From positions 29,688,995 to 29,752,994 of the forward strand of contig CM055096.1 of assembly GCA_029204225.1 (NCBI GenBank): a DNA stretch of 64,000 bases, written 5' to 3'. The first letter of the stretch is position 1. Each line of letters starts with the position of its first letter. This document shows, piece by piece, positions 48,271 to 60,050 of the stretch. Made by a program: the position numbers and the translations under genes. The notes under the pieces were generated by a model. That model saw only the letters and a program-made list of their open reading frames with translations. It made no database searches and had not been told where the DNA came from. The stretch comes from Diphasiastrum complanatum. Lineage: Eukaryota; Streptophyta; Lycopodiopsida; Lycopodiales; Lycopodiaceae.

Positions 48271-49458
48271 ATGGTACATACTTACCAGCTTCCATCTTCA
48301 GACCTCGTTGCAGCTTTCCAGGTTGAATATTCTTTCGTTAAATTATATTCTATACTACTAGTGTGATCCGCAATTTTCTCAAATAAGAGAAATCCGGCAT
48401 TGGCTATGAGAGTACGGCCTTATTAGCTGTGGTATTTTTCGAATAAAATGTACTTCATCCTAAAAAGTTCCAAAGAGCATACCAATGTACCGATAATACT
48501 AGTTTAATTTAGATCATCTCCATTGTTGAATTGTCATTTTTGGCAAAGCACTATCATTTCTTAACTAGAAAGATGCATCTGTTTTGTGGCCAAGCAGTTG
48601 AAAATGGGAAGTGATGCTGAACAGAAACTGCTTTCTGATCTGTTCTTTTTATGAGAAGTGGTACTAGGAGATGGCATTCCTGATGCTAGCTATGGGTGAT
48701 CTTACAAACAATTATCTTTTGCTTACAGGAAATACACGTCTCAGGTATTACCACTACAAGAGAAGCTGCAAAGATCAGAAAGAAAATAGAATCTATTGAA
48801 CAGGACTTGGTACCACTCAAGCAAAACTGTACCAATAAGGTGAATGTTCTTAAAGATTCATAATCCTACACTTAGTAATTCAAAATTTGTAGTTAATTGT
48901 TTGATAGATATCAGGGCAAATATTAATTTTCAGGAAATGGAGTTGAGGAGTGCAATGGAGGCGTATGAGGAGAAGAGCAAGCTTAAAAGTGACCTAGTTA
49001 AGAGGTTGACAGAGGTATGCTAGATTAACCAATTTTAATAATGTCTATTGCTTCTGTATTGGGCTTCATAGACAGAAGTTAGTTTTCACAAGCTCAATTA
49101 ATTAACGTGAGCATGTTCTCAATAGCATGGATAGACTTATGCGGCAATAGCTTGAGAATGATTTTGAGAGATCTGCTCTAAATCTGAAGTAAGAGCCAAC
49201 GTATTTCTATGGCTTTTCTGAGGTTTTTGCAGAAAGTGCCCATGTTCTTAATAGCGTAGATAGGCTTATGCTACAATAGCTTGAGAATCATTTTGGGAAA
49301 TCTGCTTTGAATCTGAAGTGAGACGACCAACATATTTCTATGGCTTTTCTTAGACTGTCGCAGAAAATGAGCGATTGAAAACGAAGAAGCTGATTGAACT
49401 CCATAGACATACAGAGTCCATGACAAGACATCCGACCACTGCTCAATATGTTCCTTGA
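48271..49458 (+). CDS. Small coiled-coil protein, four exons (about 115 aa)
   Basis: Exons with clean GT-AG borders and phase 0 throughout: 48223-48321 (ATG at 48271 inside it), 48729-48839, 48934-49014 and 49354-49458 (TGA 49456-49458). Pieces read MVHTYQLPSSDLVAAFQ, then EIHVSGITTTREAAKIRKKI with ESIEQDLVPLKQNCTNK, then EMELRSAMEAYEEKSKLKSD, and last TVAENERLKTKKLIELHRHT. The charged heptad-like pattern predicts a mostly helical, coiled-coil protein with no signal peptide or membrane segment. Reading is also open upstream of the ATG to 48223 behind an AG, so the exon could instead be internal to a longer gene. It starts only 137 bp after the trihelix stop. I cannot name the family. Confidence 0.68.
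49112..49370 (+). repeat. 129-bp tandem duplication spanning a splice acceptor
   Basis: Copies start at 49112 and 49241 (catgttctcaatagc / catgttcttaatagc) and run in register to ttctatggcttttct(g/t)ag, then gcagaaa(g/a)tg. The second copy supplies the acceptor and first codons of the last exon of the coiled-coil gene; the first copy holds a decayed duplicate of them. Confidence 0.85.
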
Positions 49459-50529
49459 AGCAGGTGGCAGACTTGATCAATCCAGGTGCAGGCTTGTCTT
49501 CAGGATTTGCAAAGACATTCATATCTCAGGGAAAATTTCATCCGTTTGCGTACTCTCAGGATATCCTAAGAATGCCAAGGGACGTCTAGATGTCATTTTG
49601 TGTATGTTATGTGGCCACATTTTTGCTGCCGCAGGACAATAGTTCCATTATGGCATAAGTTATTCTTGAGGGTCTTGATCAATCAGATCCTAGGGCAAAC
49701 CAGCTTCCATAGAGTTTAATTTCTATTATGCTGAGCTCACAGTCTCAGCCTTCAAATGCTTTAAAAAAATTTCAAATCTGGTTATGACTACTATGAACGT
49801 CACTTTCAGATGCATGAAGATCCTTCATTAATAGTCAGACTACCAAATGGGCTCACCGAATCATGGGCTCTACCTCAAAGGGCAGTGAACAAATTGTGTT
49901 GAAAATACTTTGCATGATGTCAATGCAAAGACTCAGGTTGCTTTCTCTCTGTTGGCACTCAATCTTTAACAAGTTTTGTGGCCAATCTGGAGCAAAATTC
50001 GTTACATCACCACCATGTTAGCAGAAACTGCCTATCATATTCACGGTTCATTCTACTAAAGAGTTGCAAGTGTGATGGCTCTTGCTTAATTAGCAGTCTT
50101 TGTTTGAGCAACAGTACATGAAGTCCCGTGCATAATACTTGTTAAATGATGCTGTGTGTAGCAATTTTAAAGCTATTTCATGAGCTTCTATTTTAAACGC
50201 AAACACAAGAAATCTCCATGCAAAAATTGCTCGCACTATCTGTGCTTGAGTGAAAATGGAAAAAAGAAAAACCATGGCTAACCAAAACTAATGGAATAGC
50301 ATGTAGCACACATTTAAGAAATGCCATTAAGGAAGATTAAAAGGTAAAAACGCTAGCAAAAACAATGAAAAATCCTCAAAAGTTACAGCATTAACATATC
50401 CTGAAATTTCATGTACTTTTCTTGGAGATAAACAGTTTTTTTTCTTAGTATTTTAAGAGCAGATCGGAATCATATGCACCTGAAACGAACTGGGCGCTTA
50501 CAGTTGTCTAGTCAGTACATACCACATTA
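49459..50529. other. 3' flank of the coiled-coil gene; nothing coding
   Basis: AT-rich sequence with no further exon or domain that I can support. Confidence 0.5.
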
Positions 50530-51367
50530 GAGGAATTCTAAATCCAAAAAAGACCCTTTAAGGAATGCCACGTAGATTGACAAAGTTTATTAATGTAAAT
50601 TACCAAAATAAATTCATTTTCTGCCCAAATTGTTTTTCATTTCTGCCCGCACTAGTTTCGATGCTTAACCATTCTATGTACATTACTATTTGTGGTTCAT
50701 TTAAAATATCATTACTTTTTAACTGTAGCTCTGATTGAGACAAAAAAAAAATTATACGGTTGGAAAGTGCTCAACGAGAGCTTTCCAACGGTACCTTACA
50801 TGACCTACTTCTGAGCTACCGTTCAAAAGTTATGGCCGATCAAAGTTTCAAACCTCAAAAAAAAAAGTCCACATATCTCTCTTGTGCCCGGATAGAGTAC
50901 CCTCTCACTGGCCGGTCAAAGTTGCAGACCTCTATTCGTGCATATCTCTCGGTACTCTATCCGCGCACAAGAGGGATATGTGGACTTTTTTTTTTTGGGT
51001 TTGAAACTTTGACCGGCCATAACTTTTGAACGGTAGCTCGGAAATAGGTCATGTAGAGTATCGTTGGAAAGCGCTCGTCGAGCGCTTTCCAACGATATAA
51101 TTTTCGTCTCAATCGGAGCTACGTTTAAAAGTTATGCTATTTTAAATGATAATTGCATATTATACTATGAATAACATGTCATGCTTGCGGGCTGCCTCCG
51201 ACGCCGAATTATAGCATTATTAAGAAAACTTTTTTTTTCAATTCTAATGAGCTACGTTACGTAGATTTCAAATTTGAGTGTTTTGATTGGTCAATGTGTA
51301 AGCAAAATTTGAGAAAAAAATATAAAAAGTATTTTCACAAAGGGTCTTTATGGATTTAGAACTCCTC
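50530..51367. mobile_element. 838-bp foldback element with TA flanks (MITE-like)
   Basis: Terminal inverted repeats: left gaggaattctaaatcc followed by agaccctt, right (reverse complement) gaggagttctaaatcc and agaccctt. Both ends abut TA (50528-50529 and 51368-51369), as in Tc1/mariner-type insertions. Inside, about 50755-50910 and 50945-51105 are inverted copies of about 150 bp (shared gagctaccgttcaaaagtta, gatagagtacc, agtccacatatc), so a transcript would fold into a long hairpin. Confidence 0.8.
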
Positions 51368-53456
51368 TAGTGTCTATTTATGATTTCCACTAAAGGAAGC
51401 ATTTGCATGATATATAGAGCAAGGTGCCTAGCATCTATTGACCAAAGCATTAAAACATTATACTCCACAGACATATTGCCCAAAGATTTAGTTAATTTTT
51501 CATTGAGATCTCTTGGTGAATACAACTGCACATGGCCGGTTACGCGATAATCTTGGAAGAAAGCTTTTACAGTGGAAAAATCATTGGCTCTTCTTAAATC
51601 AGATCGAGATCAACTTAAAACAGATGGCATTTATTAAAATAGTTGCCCTGGCTGATTTGAAACATGAATTGCTTGTTTTGTCTGCCTTTAATTGGAGGTG
51701 AAGGTTTCTTACTTATATCTTTGTTTAGTTTCTGCAGTGGAAATTGCGCATCAGTTGCTGCTTGTCTGGCTTTTTAATCGACCTTTTTTTGTCTGCCTTT
51801 TATTGGAGATGAAGGTTTTTTGCTTTTCAAAGACGCGTCATCTGGGTCAGTGATCACGAGCCTGCATATACGTGATCACGAGTTTTCAAAGACGCGTCAT
51901 CTGGGTCAGTGATCACGAGCCTGCATATACGTTCTAGATTTCAACCAATTTACTGGTTGGACTTCTTCAAACACGCGCCATTCAGTTAGTGATCAACAAG
52001 CAGTGAGAGATCGATTCAATTTATTTTCACCACAGAGATCAGCTTGCAAGCACATTTTCTCTACCAACAGATTTGTTAACATATCTTCTGTTTCTCTGTG
52101 TTGTGAAAACAAAAGTAGTATCTTTTCTTTGTGCATGCGCTACCAGTTTGCCAATTGAAAGTTGCTTGGAATTTCATGGTAGTTTCTCAATTGAAAATCT
52201 GAAATGTAATTGTTTTTGCATGGACTGTTACTGTCAGAACTAAAATTTATTTGTGGGAACTTACTTCTTGAAATTAATACGTGTAAGCAATGGCACTAGT
52301 GACTAGGTATTATGAAAGCGTTTGTTGATTTCATTTATCATTTTGATTGCCTCTCACAGTTGTGAATTGTTTCTTAAATTGTGAATTCTTTCTTAAAGTA
52401 GTGCAAAGTCAACTTAGGTGCAAGAAATCGCTACCTATCAACTGGATTCCCATGATTCTGTACTACATCTTGGATCATTTTCATTGCATCTCTAATTTTA
52501 GCAAATAGTAAAGTTTTTGTTTGTATTTAATAAATAAGAATTGTTGCAATACTTTTTCTATGTTATCAAATGTAAGCATTCATTGTAAAATCATATGCCC
52601 CGTAAAAAGGCGGTTAACATGTAATTGGCTAGGCAACTCATCTATTGGTTACTTAAAGTAATCAAATACATTGTAGTATGTAGTGTGGTTAAATGTATTG
52701 ACTACCCAAATGAATGACTATATTTTTCATCGTACCTCTTGGAAGTCAAAGGTATTGACCTCTTTGGATAAAGGAAGGTATAATCCAATGCCTAGTAGGA
52801 TAGTCGATTTATCAAAAGCACTAATCACTTGGGGAAACAATGTATTCTGTTGTTCAGGCACTATAATATCTAAGGTGTTAATCATCAAGTCTAATTAGAT
52901 TTTGGGCACTCAAAGACCATGTCGACAGTTTCCTCATTTGAGTCTGTGCTATAAAACAATAGAGCTAATTTTTTCTGGGAATTAATGCTAGAAGCAATTG
53001 CACGGTTGGGATTAGGAGACAAGGATGCCTTTCTCTATAATGGTGTTTAGAGCTCTATTGCCTTTATATGATTGCAATTCATCACTCCTCCTCACCTTCT
53101 AGATTACCACATCTATTCTGTAGTCTCAATCCAAACCAAGAAAATGTTTTAGTATGACAAAAACTTGGAAAAACCAAGAGTTTGCAAAATGAACGCGATA
53201 TGAATCACATAGGGATGATCTACCTTCTTTGTAATATATGATGTAAATTCACCAAACTTCACTTGCATACTGCACCATTATTGAATGGACATTCTAATGT
53301 TGAACATCTCAACGAGATGTTTACATGAGAAACAGGTTGTGAGAAATTGTCAAAATTGGAAAATCTAGCTGGATTAAACCATCTAGATTTGTACATAGGT
53401 GGGTCCACACGTGTGAATGCTACCCTAGATAGGTTAGATCTCATTCATAGGGTTAG
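51368..53456. other. Intergenic with small tandem repeats
   Basis: Besides the 59-bp repeat at 51834-51932, the block tgtctgcctttaattggagg recurs near 51790. 52.9-53.3 kb may hold faint copia traces (DAFLYNG-like), too weak to call. Confidence 0.4.
51834..51932. repeat. 59-bp tandem repeat, about 1.7 copies
   Basis: The unit starts ttttcaaagacgcgtcatct and contains two gtgatcacgag palindromic words. The second copy begins at 51893 and matches exactly for 40 bp. Confidence 0.92.
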
Positions 53457-54810
53457 TTAGGTTTGTTTGGTCATGATTCCTAAATTAAAGGACCAAACTC
53501 TTATAAGAATGCCAATATAAGAGTTTGGTCCAAGTCTTCTGTGCCAAAGATCAAAATTTGACAACTTGTCCCCCTCAGCTAGCATCACAACATTGGTGTC
53601 AACAAAAGCATCTAAGTTGTAAAGCTTTCCAAGTCTAGTGCCTTTAGCAATAACCTTGCCTTTCTTCTTTATGTAACAATCATTAAAAGTGAATTCCACA
53701 CAAAAACCATAACTAAGTAGATTCTTAGTGATGCTAGGAATGTACAACACTCCTTCAACATTGATCCTTTTTTAGGATCCTAAGCACAAGGGGATAGAAT
53801 CTACTCCTATCTTACAAACATCATCATTTGCTATAAAAATAGACTTGATAGGCCCTTCATATGACAAAAGAGTTGAAAAGTACTCCCTCTATCATGTGGA
53901 AACTTGCCCCACTATCTATCCACCATGTATCTTCCCCCTTGAAGCTTGATGAAGAGAAGCTTGACATCATTAGTAAGTCCTCATGTGGACTCTCTTCTTC
54001 CTCTTGGCTGATGTTTGCTTGTCCTTGGGCTTGCTTCTTCTTGAAGCATTTTGAGGCATAGTGCCTCATCTTGCTACAATAGTAGCATTTGATCTTGGAC
54101 TTGTCCTTTTCGGTCTTGCTTGGAGTTGAAGTTGAAGATCCATCTTGCCTTCAATCTTTGCTTGATTCTTCTTGAATGTAGCTTCTTTGCTCTTGGTCTT
54201 GCCCTTGCTCTTGGTGAACAATGCTTGCTCATCTCCATCATGGATAGAAAGCCTATCCATCTTTGCATTGAAGTGTTGTCTCCTATTCTCCTCGGCCATG
54301 AAGACACCTTGGAGGTCTTCAAGTGATGGCAACTTGCTCATTATGGCATATCCTTGCACCAAGTTAGAGAAAATTACACAAAGGCCATTCAAGATTAGTT
54401 GTACAAGCTCATCTTTCTTTATAGATTCTTTTATAAAGGAAAGTTCTTTGTTAAACTCCTTGACCATTCAAACATATGAATGAGCACTCTCTCCCTTCTT
54501 TGGTAACTTTGAAAGATTTGATGTGTTCTTTTACTCATAAACCTTTTGAAGGGACTCCCAAGCCTCTTGGGCCGAGGTACACTCTCCTACTTCCTTTAGG
54601 AGTTCATTGGCTACATTCATTTTAATACAATGAACGGCTAGTTTGCACCTCTTCTTGTATTTAGTGGATTTTTGAGGGTGGATAGGCTCATCCTCATCCC
54701 CACTCACTATATCCATTAAATCTTGCATTACAAGGATTGATTTCAAGTTTAGAATAGTTTGATGTATTCAACTTATCACTAGAATCCAAAAGATAAGCAT
54801 TCATGGATGT
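53457..54810 (-). pseudogene. Copia E gag, protease and pre-integrase, minus strand
   Basis: Starts near 54810 (MTSMNAYLLDSSDKLNTSNY). gag: MKSILVMQDLMDIVSGDEDE, YKKRCKLAVHCIKMNVANEL, LKEVGECTSAQEAWESLQKV; then 54066-54467: ESIKKDELVQLILNGLCVIF, GYAIMSKLPSLEDLQGVFMA. A damaged zinc knuckle (MRHYASKCFKKK), the protease motif WWIDSGASFHM (53.9 kb, D-S-G intact) and pre-integrase (MLYIPSITKNLLSY, FDLWHRRLG) follow. Stops and shifts separate these, and the element is cut at about 53456. Confidence 0.9.
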
Positions 54811-55599
54811 CATCCTCCTCTAAACAAGAGATTGATTATGTAAGAATGGATACACAATAGAAAGGATGCAAGTACTAGCTATCCCACTATCTAGAGACCT
54901 GAGAATGATCAACAAATGAATTCTCAACAAGACGTTATTTACAAATTGAAACTAGCTTGCTTGATGTAGAAAAATGATCCAAATTGACGAGTCCTTGATC
55001 TAAACTTCACAAGGGTTATAAAGATCCAATCAACCTGAAAAAAGATGATCTAATTGCTCATAAATGCCACTCTAAATCACTCTTCTAAGATCAGGTTGAT
55101 CCTTCATATAAGAATCAAAATAATTTACTTTCCAAGCACAAGCTACAAAGATCACAATTTTTACAAAAAAAAATTGATCATAATGATGAGTAAATGCAAA
55201 ATGCTTTGGACTGAACCTAAATCACTCTTAAGAGGTCTCTCATAAACCTGAGAATAGCCTAAATTAGCTCCAAAAAGTTTGATCCTTCTATCTCTTCAAT
55301 GCTTGAATGCTACTCCTCGATATTGTCTCCAAAACTCGCTTTGAATTAAATGTAAGGAAGCAAGCAAAACTTGCTAACTTGGTCTTGTAGATAAGAAGTG
55401 GCTTGATCTTGGTTTTAGATGCCTAAACACTTGTAGATCATATTTTACAACACTCATCTTCACTTAGTTTGATCAAGAACAGAGATACAAATAATAGATA
55501 ATCACAGTCTCAATCAATGCTTGTATTGATCAAAATCTATGATGCTAATAAATGAAATTGCAAGAATTTAGCTCATTTCATAACATAGATCTGATACCA
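54811..55599 (-). other. Copia E leader with primer binding site
   Basis: The minus strand next to the LTR reads tggtatcagatc (complement at 55588-55599), one base off the usual tggtatcagagc. The roughly 0.8 kb to the gag start has no coding signal. Confidence 0.7.
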
Positions 55600-56222
55600 T
55601 GTTGAAAATGCAACAAAAAAACTATAAATGTTTGAAATGATGGAGGAAGCACCTTGAATGGATCCAATTGAGATCCTATAGGAAAACCACCAACCAATTT
55701 AGTGTTTCCTAGCTTTCCCTTGGCTTGAACTCCATTATAAGGCTCAAATACTTGTAATTTCCTTCACACGTGTGAATGTACGGACTGCCACAGGCAGAAT
55801 ACAACACCTTGACTTACTAATCAATCCCACAATTGAAAAAAACTCAACACAAATAGCAAATATCAAACATATGGATCACCAGCAACATCGGTAGATGGAA
55901 AACCAAAATTACTCATAATTTGATGGAGAAACCATCATATATTTATACATTAGTAGTTCGAATCTGAGCATTTTAGGGCTTCTCTGAACTCATCATAACA
56001 TAACCCTAACATCTAACATAATTGATGCCACTACAATGTAACATGTAGAATAAAGCTTTGAAAAAGCATCTCATGCTATTTGGCACGCGTGGCATCCAAT
56101 TACATGCCATCTTGCCAATCATAATACATATGAACAAAATTGGTACAAACTAGCTTGTGAATTTTAACAAAAATGAGTTCATAAGCTAATACACAACACT
56201 ACCCCAAAAATGTCATGCCACA
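55600..56222 (-). mobile_element. Copia E 5' LTR (623 bp)
   Basis: On the plus strand bounded by TGTTGAAAATGC (55600) and TCATGCCACA (ending 56222), with the primer binding site directly inside. The second LTR is absent because the element is truncated at 53.46 kb. Confidence 0.72.
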
Positions 56223-57166
56223 GTTGCTTTAATTATTAGTTAGTTTGCAGTAACTCAATCAAAAGAATCACAATCAATGCTATAATGGTTATTGCCAAAT
56301 TTTAAAGTTTATGGCAATTCAATCAATCATGATGGTTATTTCTTTTTTTTAGGTTTCACAAGGAATACATCATCAAAAGCAAATTTCTCCATTCTAGAGG
56401 TTTGATTGAAATTTGTCTTTTGGTAGTTCCGTATCAATGTAATTTTGTCATTACCTTTAAATCTTGTTCAAAGTTGTATGTTAAATCTTTCTAAAAACTC
56501 TCAAACTCTCCAAGAGCCAATGACATTTCAATATCCAATAGATCCAACTTTAATTGAGCATAAATCCCAATCGTAGTCAAAGGCCTTAATGTCTCAAGGC
56601 CAAGCATACAAGTAAAAACCCCACAAACGAGAGAATCGTCAACCACTAGACCACAATTTGAGGACAACCTTTTGTGTTGTAAAAAAATATCTGATATGTC
56701 AACATCATGTTGTTCCTATATACAAAATTTTGTTATATCTTTACAAATTTAAATATTGCATCAACTATGATGAGCTTGCGTGTAAATAAATCACTCCAAC
56801 AATTGCCTTGAAATATGATTTATACCAAAGGATAGTTATGTTGTCGAATGACATTGTGTCTTCTTATCTACAACAACACATGAGGAAAGTTTTAGCAACA
56901 AAACAACTAATTTAAATTAAATTAAAAAAATTTAAAAATAAAAACTTATTGAGGAAAACGATAGGATAGACTACGATATCATACATAGCATAAATACTCG
57001 AGCCCAAAGAATATGAAAAACTAACTAAATTATTAAACCTCTACAAAAGGATTGCTTGAATATAGCTTTGATTTAACCTACAAATTTTGATTTAAATCAG
57101 CTATCGATAACTACCCACCGATTTCTAGGTTTTATCCACACTAGTACATTAATGCAATGCCAATTT
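56223..57166. other. Intergenic, downstream of the PH-domain gene
   Basis: AT-rich; no gene seen. The polyadenylation region of the minus-strand gene should lie at its right end. Confidence 0.45.
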
Positions 57167-58905
57167 TCAGTAGTCCAAGACTTCAGTCTCTGTTATGGAT
57201 CTAGAATGACGAACGATTGACCTTCCAATAGAATTTATCCAATCTTCTTTTTCCTGCAGACGTGTCAGCATGCAAACTATATTGTCAACTTACAAGCCAT
57301 GTATTCAGATATGAAACCATTCAAATGTCACTAAGTTGGTTTATTCAACAAGATACACTGCATAAAATTATAAAGAGACAAATTGTTGATCATTGTTCGT
57401 ATATTATGAAAATTCTTTAACTAACAATTACTTCCAAAAGTATCATATTGCATTTTAAAGTGAAAGGTTATAATCGGTACACTTGCTAGTAGATAAAAGA
57501 GTCTTGGGAAATGTAATGATGTAAGTTATATCTGTCCTTAAGATATGTGTGTAAGAGCGATAGGTACTTCGGTCGTTTTTTGGCTAGATGTCCTGGCATG
57601 TACTTCTAGATCTGGTGGTGACCTTGGAATGTAGGATTCCAAGATTTCTTCTAGGACAAGATATTAAGAGACTATTCCATAAGGAGTGGGTTGCTTTTTT
57701 GGAATGGGACAGTGTGTGCGCCAGAAAATGTTGATATTAGGGCCCAAATCCTGCATGAATGTCATGACAGCCCGTGTGCGGGGCACCTGGACTCACAAAG
57801 AATGCTTGACCTTATAAAAAGGAACTTTTATTGGCCTAATTTAAAAGGTCAAGTGGAGGCACATTCACAAATGTGGACAATGCCAAGTAAATAAAGTTGA
57901 AAGACTTAAGGCAGTTGGTTTGTTACTTTCTTTGGAAATTCCCGAAAGAAAATGGAAAAGTATTTCCATGGATTTTGTGGTTGGGCTACCTCTGACGGGA
58001 AAGAAAAATTATGCCATTTGGGTTATAGTTGACAAACTAACCAAACTGGCACGATTCATTCCAACCAAGCAGTCTGGCTTCTGAACTTGCTCAGCTTTTC
58101 GTGGAAAAGTTGTTTAGATTGTTTGGTTTGGCAAATCCACAAAGTTTCGGACCATCAACTTCATCATGCATCGTGTGGACCAAATGCTGCCACATCCCTA
58201 CTCCCGACATCAATGCCCTAGAGTAGGTGCACTGCTAGTGGGCATCTTAGTTTCTAAGTAAGACTGGTTGAGCCATGGAAGTACAAAAAGATGTCATCAA
58301 AGATTATAATTCAATTGCACAACATTTTGGAACATTCAAAACAAGTATGAAACGCTCCCTATTTTAGTGGAATATATCATCTAAAATTCACTAGATCCAC
58401 ATCCTTCACTACTACTTGTTGCTAGGATATATGTTCGTAGAAAACAACAAAGATAGATTAGATTGGCTATGCAAATTGCTTGGGAAATAAATAAATAACT
58501 AATTACTCTAACATAGTTCTCGAGTTTCTTACAAAAGTTCTTGACACATGAAACCAATAGCAAGTCTAACAACTAATTCGATTGCAACCATATGGACCAC
58601 AAATCATTAAGTTTTAAGCTGGTATATCAATATTGTGTACCAAAACCTAGCCCCTTGAATATGAAAAATCAATTAAGCATCCGTTACTCAGAAGAATGTG
58701 TACTAGAAAAGGTTCTTGCTAAAAGGAATGCCATGAAGAAATTTTACACAAAACAGAAAAACAATACCTTGTCATTGTCAGCAATAAAGTACATAGTTTC
58801 CCTTCTAGTTGAGATTTCAAAAGCATAGGGCTTGTTCAAAACATCTTCTGCTCCTTTGACTGTGAGACAAGTGCTAACAGGAATTTCACCTCTTGACTTA
58901 GAGAG
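57167..58905 (-). CDS. AtPH1-like pleckstrin-homology protein, last two exons
   Basis: Small plant protein of the AtPH1 type, essentially one PH domain that binds membrane phosphoinositides. Minus strand: exon 58768-58905 (46 codons) follows an acceptor tgcag and reads LSKSRGEIPVSTCLTVKGAE, DVLNKPYAFEISTRRETMYF, IADNDK, then a donor GT. The last exon 57167-57253 follows ctgcag and reads EKEDWINSIGRSIVRHSRSI, TETEVLDY and TGA. Both introns are phase 0, and the two exons join in the middle of the conserved C-terminal PH helix (EKE-W-INSIG). The 1.5-kb intron contains a plus-strand gypsy integrase fragment. The N-terminal half (the SGWL...WRRRWFVLK part) is not found up to the right edge, so the gene probably continues beyond 64000 through a very long intron, or is truncated. 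Confidence 0.85.
57580..58095 (+). pseudogene. Gypsy integrase fragment inside the PH-gene intron
   Basis: Plus strand: LFWNGTVCAPENVDIRAQIL, HECHDSPCAGHLDSQRMLDL, IKRNFYWPNLKGQVEAH, then with a shift CGQCQVNKVERLKAVG (HHCC zinc-binding part) and RKWKSISMDFVVGLPLTGKK, NYAIWVIVDKLTKLARFIP (core with first catalytic Asp). It breaks off at about 58.09 kb. Confidence 0.88.
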
Positions 58906-58959
58906 CTGCAACACAAAAGAAAAATCCTTGAGTTTAAGGTGTGAGAATGCAACCACGTC

Positions 58960-59110
58960 TTCCTAATAAAGTAACTTATCGACATCACAATAAGACAATA
59001 TAAACTAATGAATTTCACCCCTTTCAAACATCTTATGATCTTGTTTATAGCTTGCCAATAAGTCTTGTTAAGATCTAACATAAATTGACCCGAGTTGCAT
59101 GACCTACTAC
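58960..59110 (-). pseudogene. Copia RT/RNase H connection, trace
   Basis: Minus strand reads GQFMLDLNKTYWQAINKIIR followed by CLKGVKFISLYC, which matches the copia pattern FM..P.K.HW.A.K.ILRYLKGT. A short relic in the intron just upstream of the PH exon. Confidence 0.6.
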
Positions 59111-59429
59111 AAAAGAAATATAAAGTTTGGTGATGGTCACGTGAATTAGCTCCCAATGAGTTCTTTATATGATTGTCCATCAACTTCTTGGGAGTCATCT
59201 AGTTCATTGGCTTATTTACTTGGATAAAAAGTAGCAAGGGCTTGCAATATTGCAAATTGAACTTTTTCAATATGTACGTTGTGACATTAAAATCCTTTTT
59301 ACATATTTCCAAATCTCAATATCAAGAAAATAATGCATCATGCCTAAATCAATCATTTCAAACTCATTTCATAATTTTCATTTTACTGAAATAATTAACT
59401 TCTCATTGTCTCGTCTGCTTACCAAGCCA

Positions 59430-60050
59430 AACAAAAAAATGCAACACGAGGTAGACAACCCTTATGCTTGATGCCCCTAGCAAACAATGGGGAATGTTAA
59501 GGTCTAGTAATGGAAGGCAACTCCAGATGGACGCATTGTCGAAAAGATTGCAAATTTTGATAGATACGCTAATCATTAGAATCAAACTAGAAATCTTGCC
59601 CAGCTAGGCTATGTGTATCACCTTAAGTGATTAGCGTTGTTGTCTCCTCTTACATACCAACCATTAGCATAAAAGTGTAACACTAGCTAGACAACCATTA
59701 TAAACAATTTTAATGAATCAAAGGTAACTTAGGATGAACCCATTGTCGATAAGGTTGTAAATTTTGAGAGAGATGATGATCATTGGAATCAAACTAGACA
59801 TCTTGCCCAACTAGGCTATATGTATCACCTTAAGTAATTAGCTTTTTGTTGTTTCCTTTAATAACCAACCACTAACATAAAATGCCACATTAGCTAGACA
59901 ACCCTGGAATGTTAGGGTCTAGTAATGGAAGAAAGGTAACCCCAAAAAGACCTATTGTCAAAAGGTTGCATTTTGGACAGATATAATAATCATTAGAAAT
60001 CAGACTAGACATCTTGCCCAACAAGGCTGTTTACCATAACAACCACTCTC
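59430..60050. repeat. Three-copy tandem repeat, period about 208 bp
   Basis: Anchors (a/g)atcattagaatcaaactag at 59571, 59778 and 59988 give periods of 207 and 210 bp. Shared blocks include gctagacaac, attgtcgataaggttg, catcttgcccaactaggct and tatcaccttaag. Confidence 0.85.

Noticed and set aside
52980-53300. Possible plus-strand copia RT trace (KDAFLYNG-like)
   Set aside because: Only one short motif fits and the rest does not follow RT order.
58836-59198. 120-codon minus-strand frame that might be one gene
   Set aside because: It runs across a copia relic, an intron and, out of frame, the PH exon; the correct frame of the exon is different.
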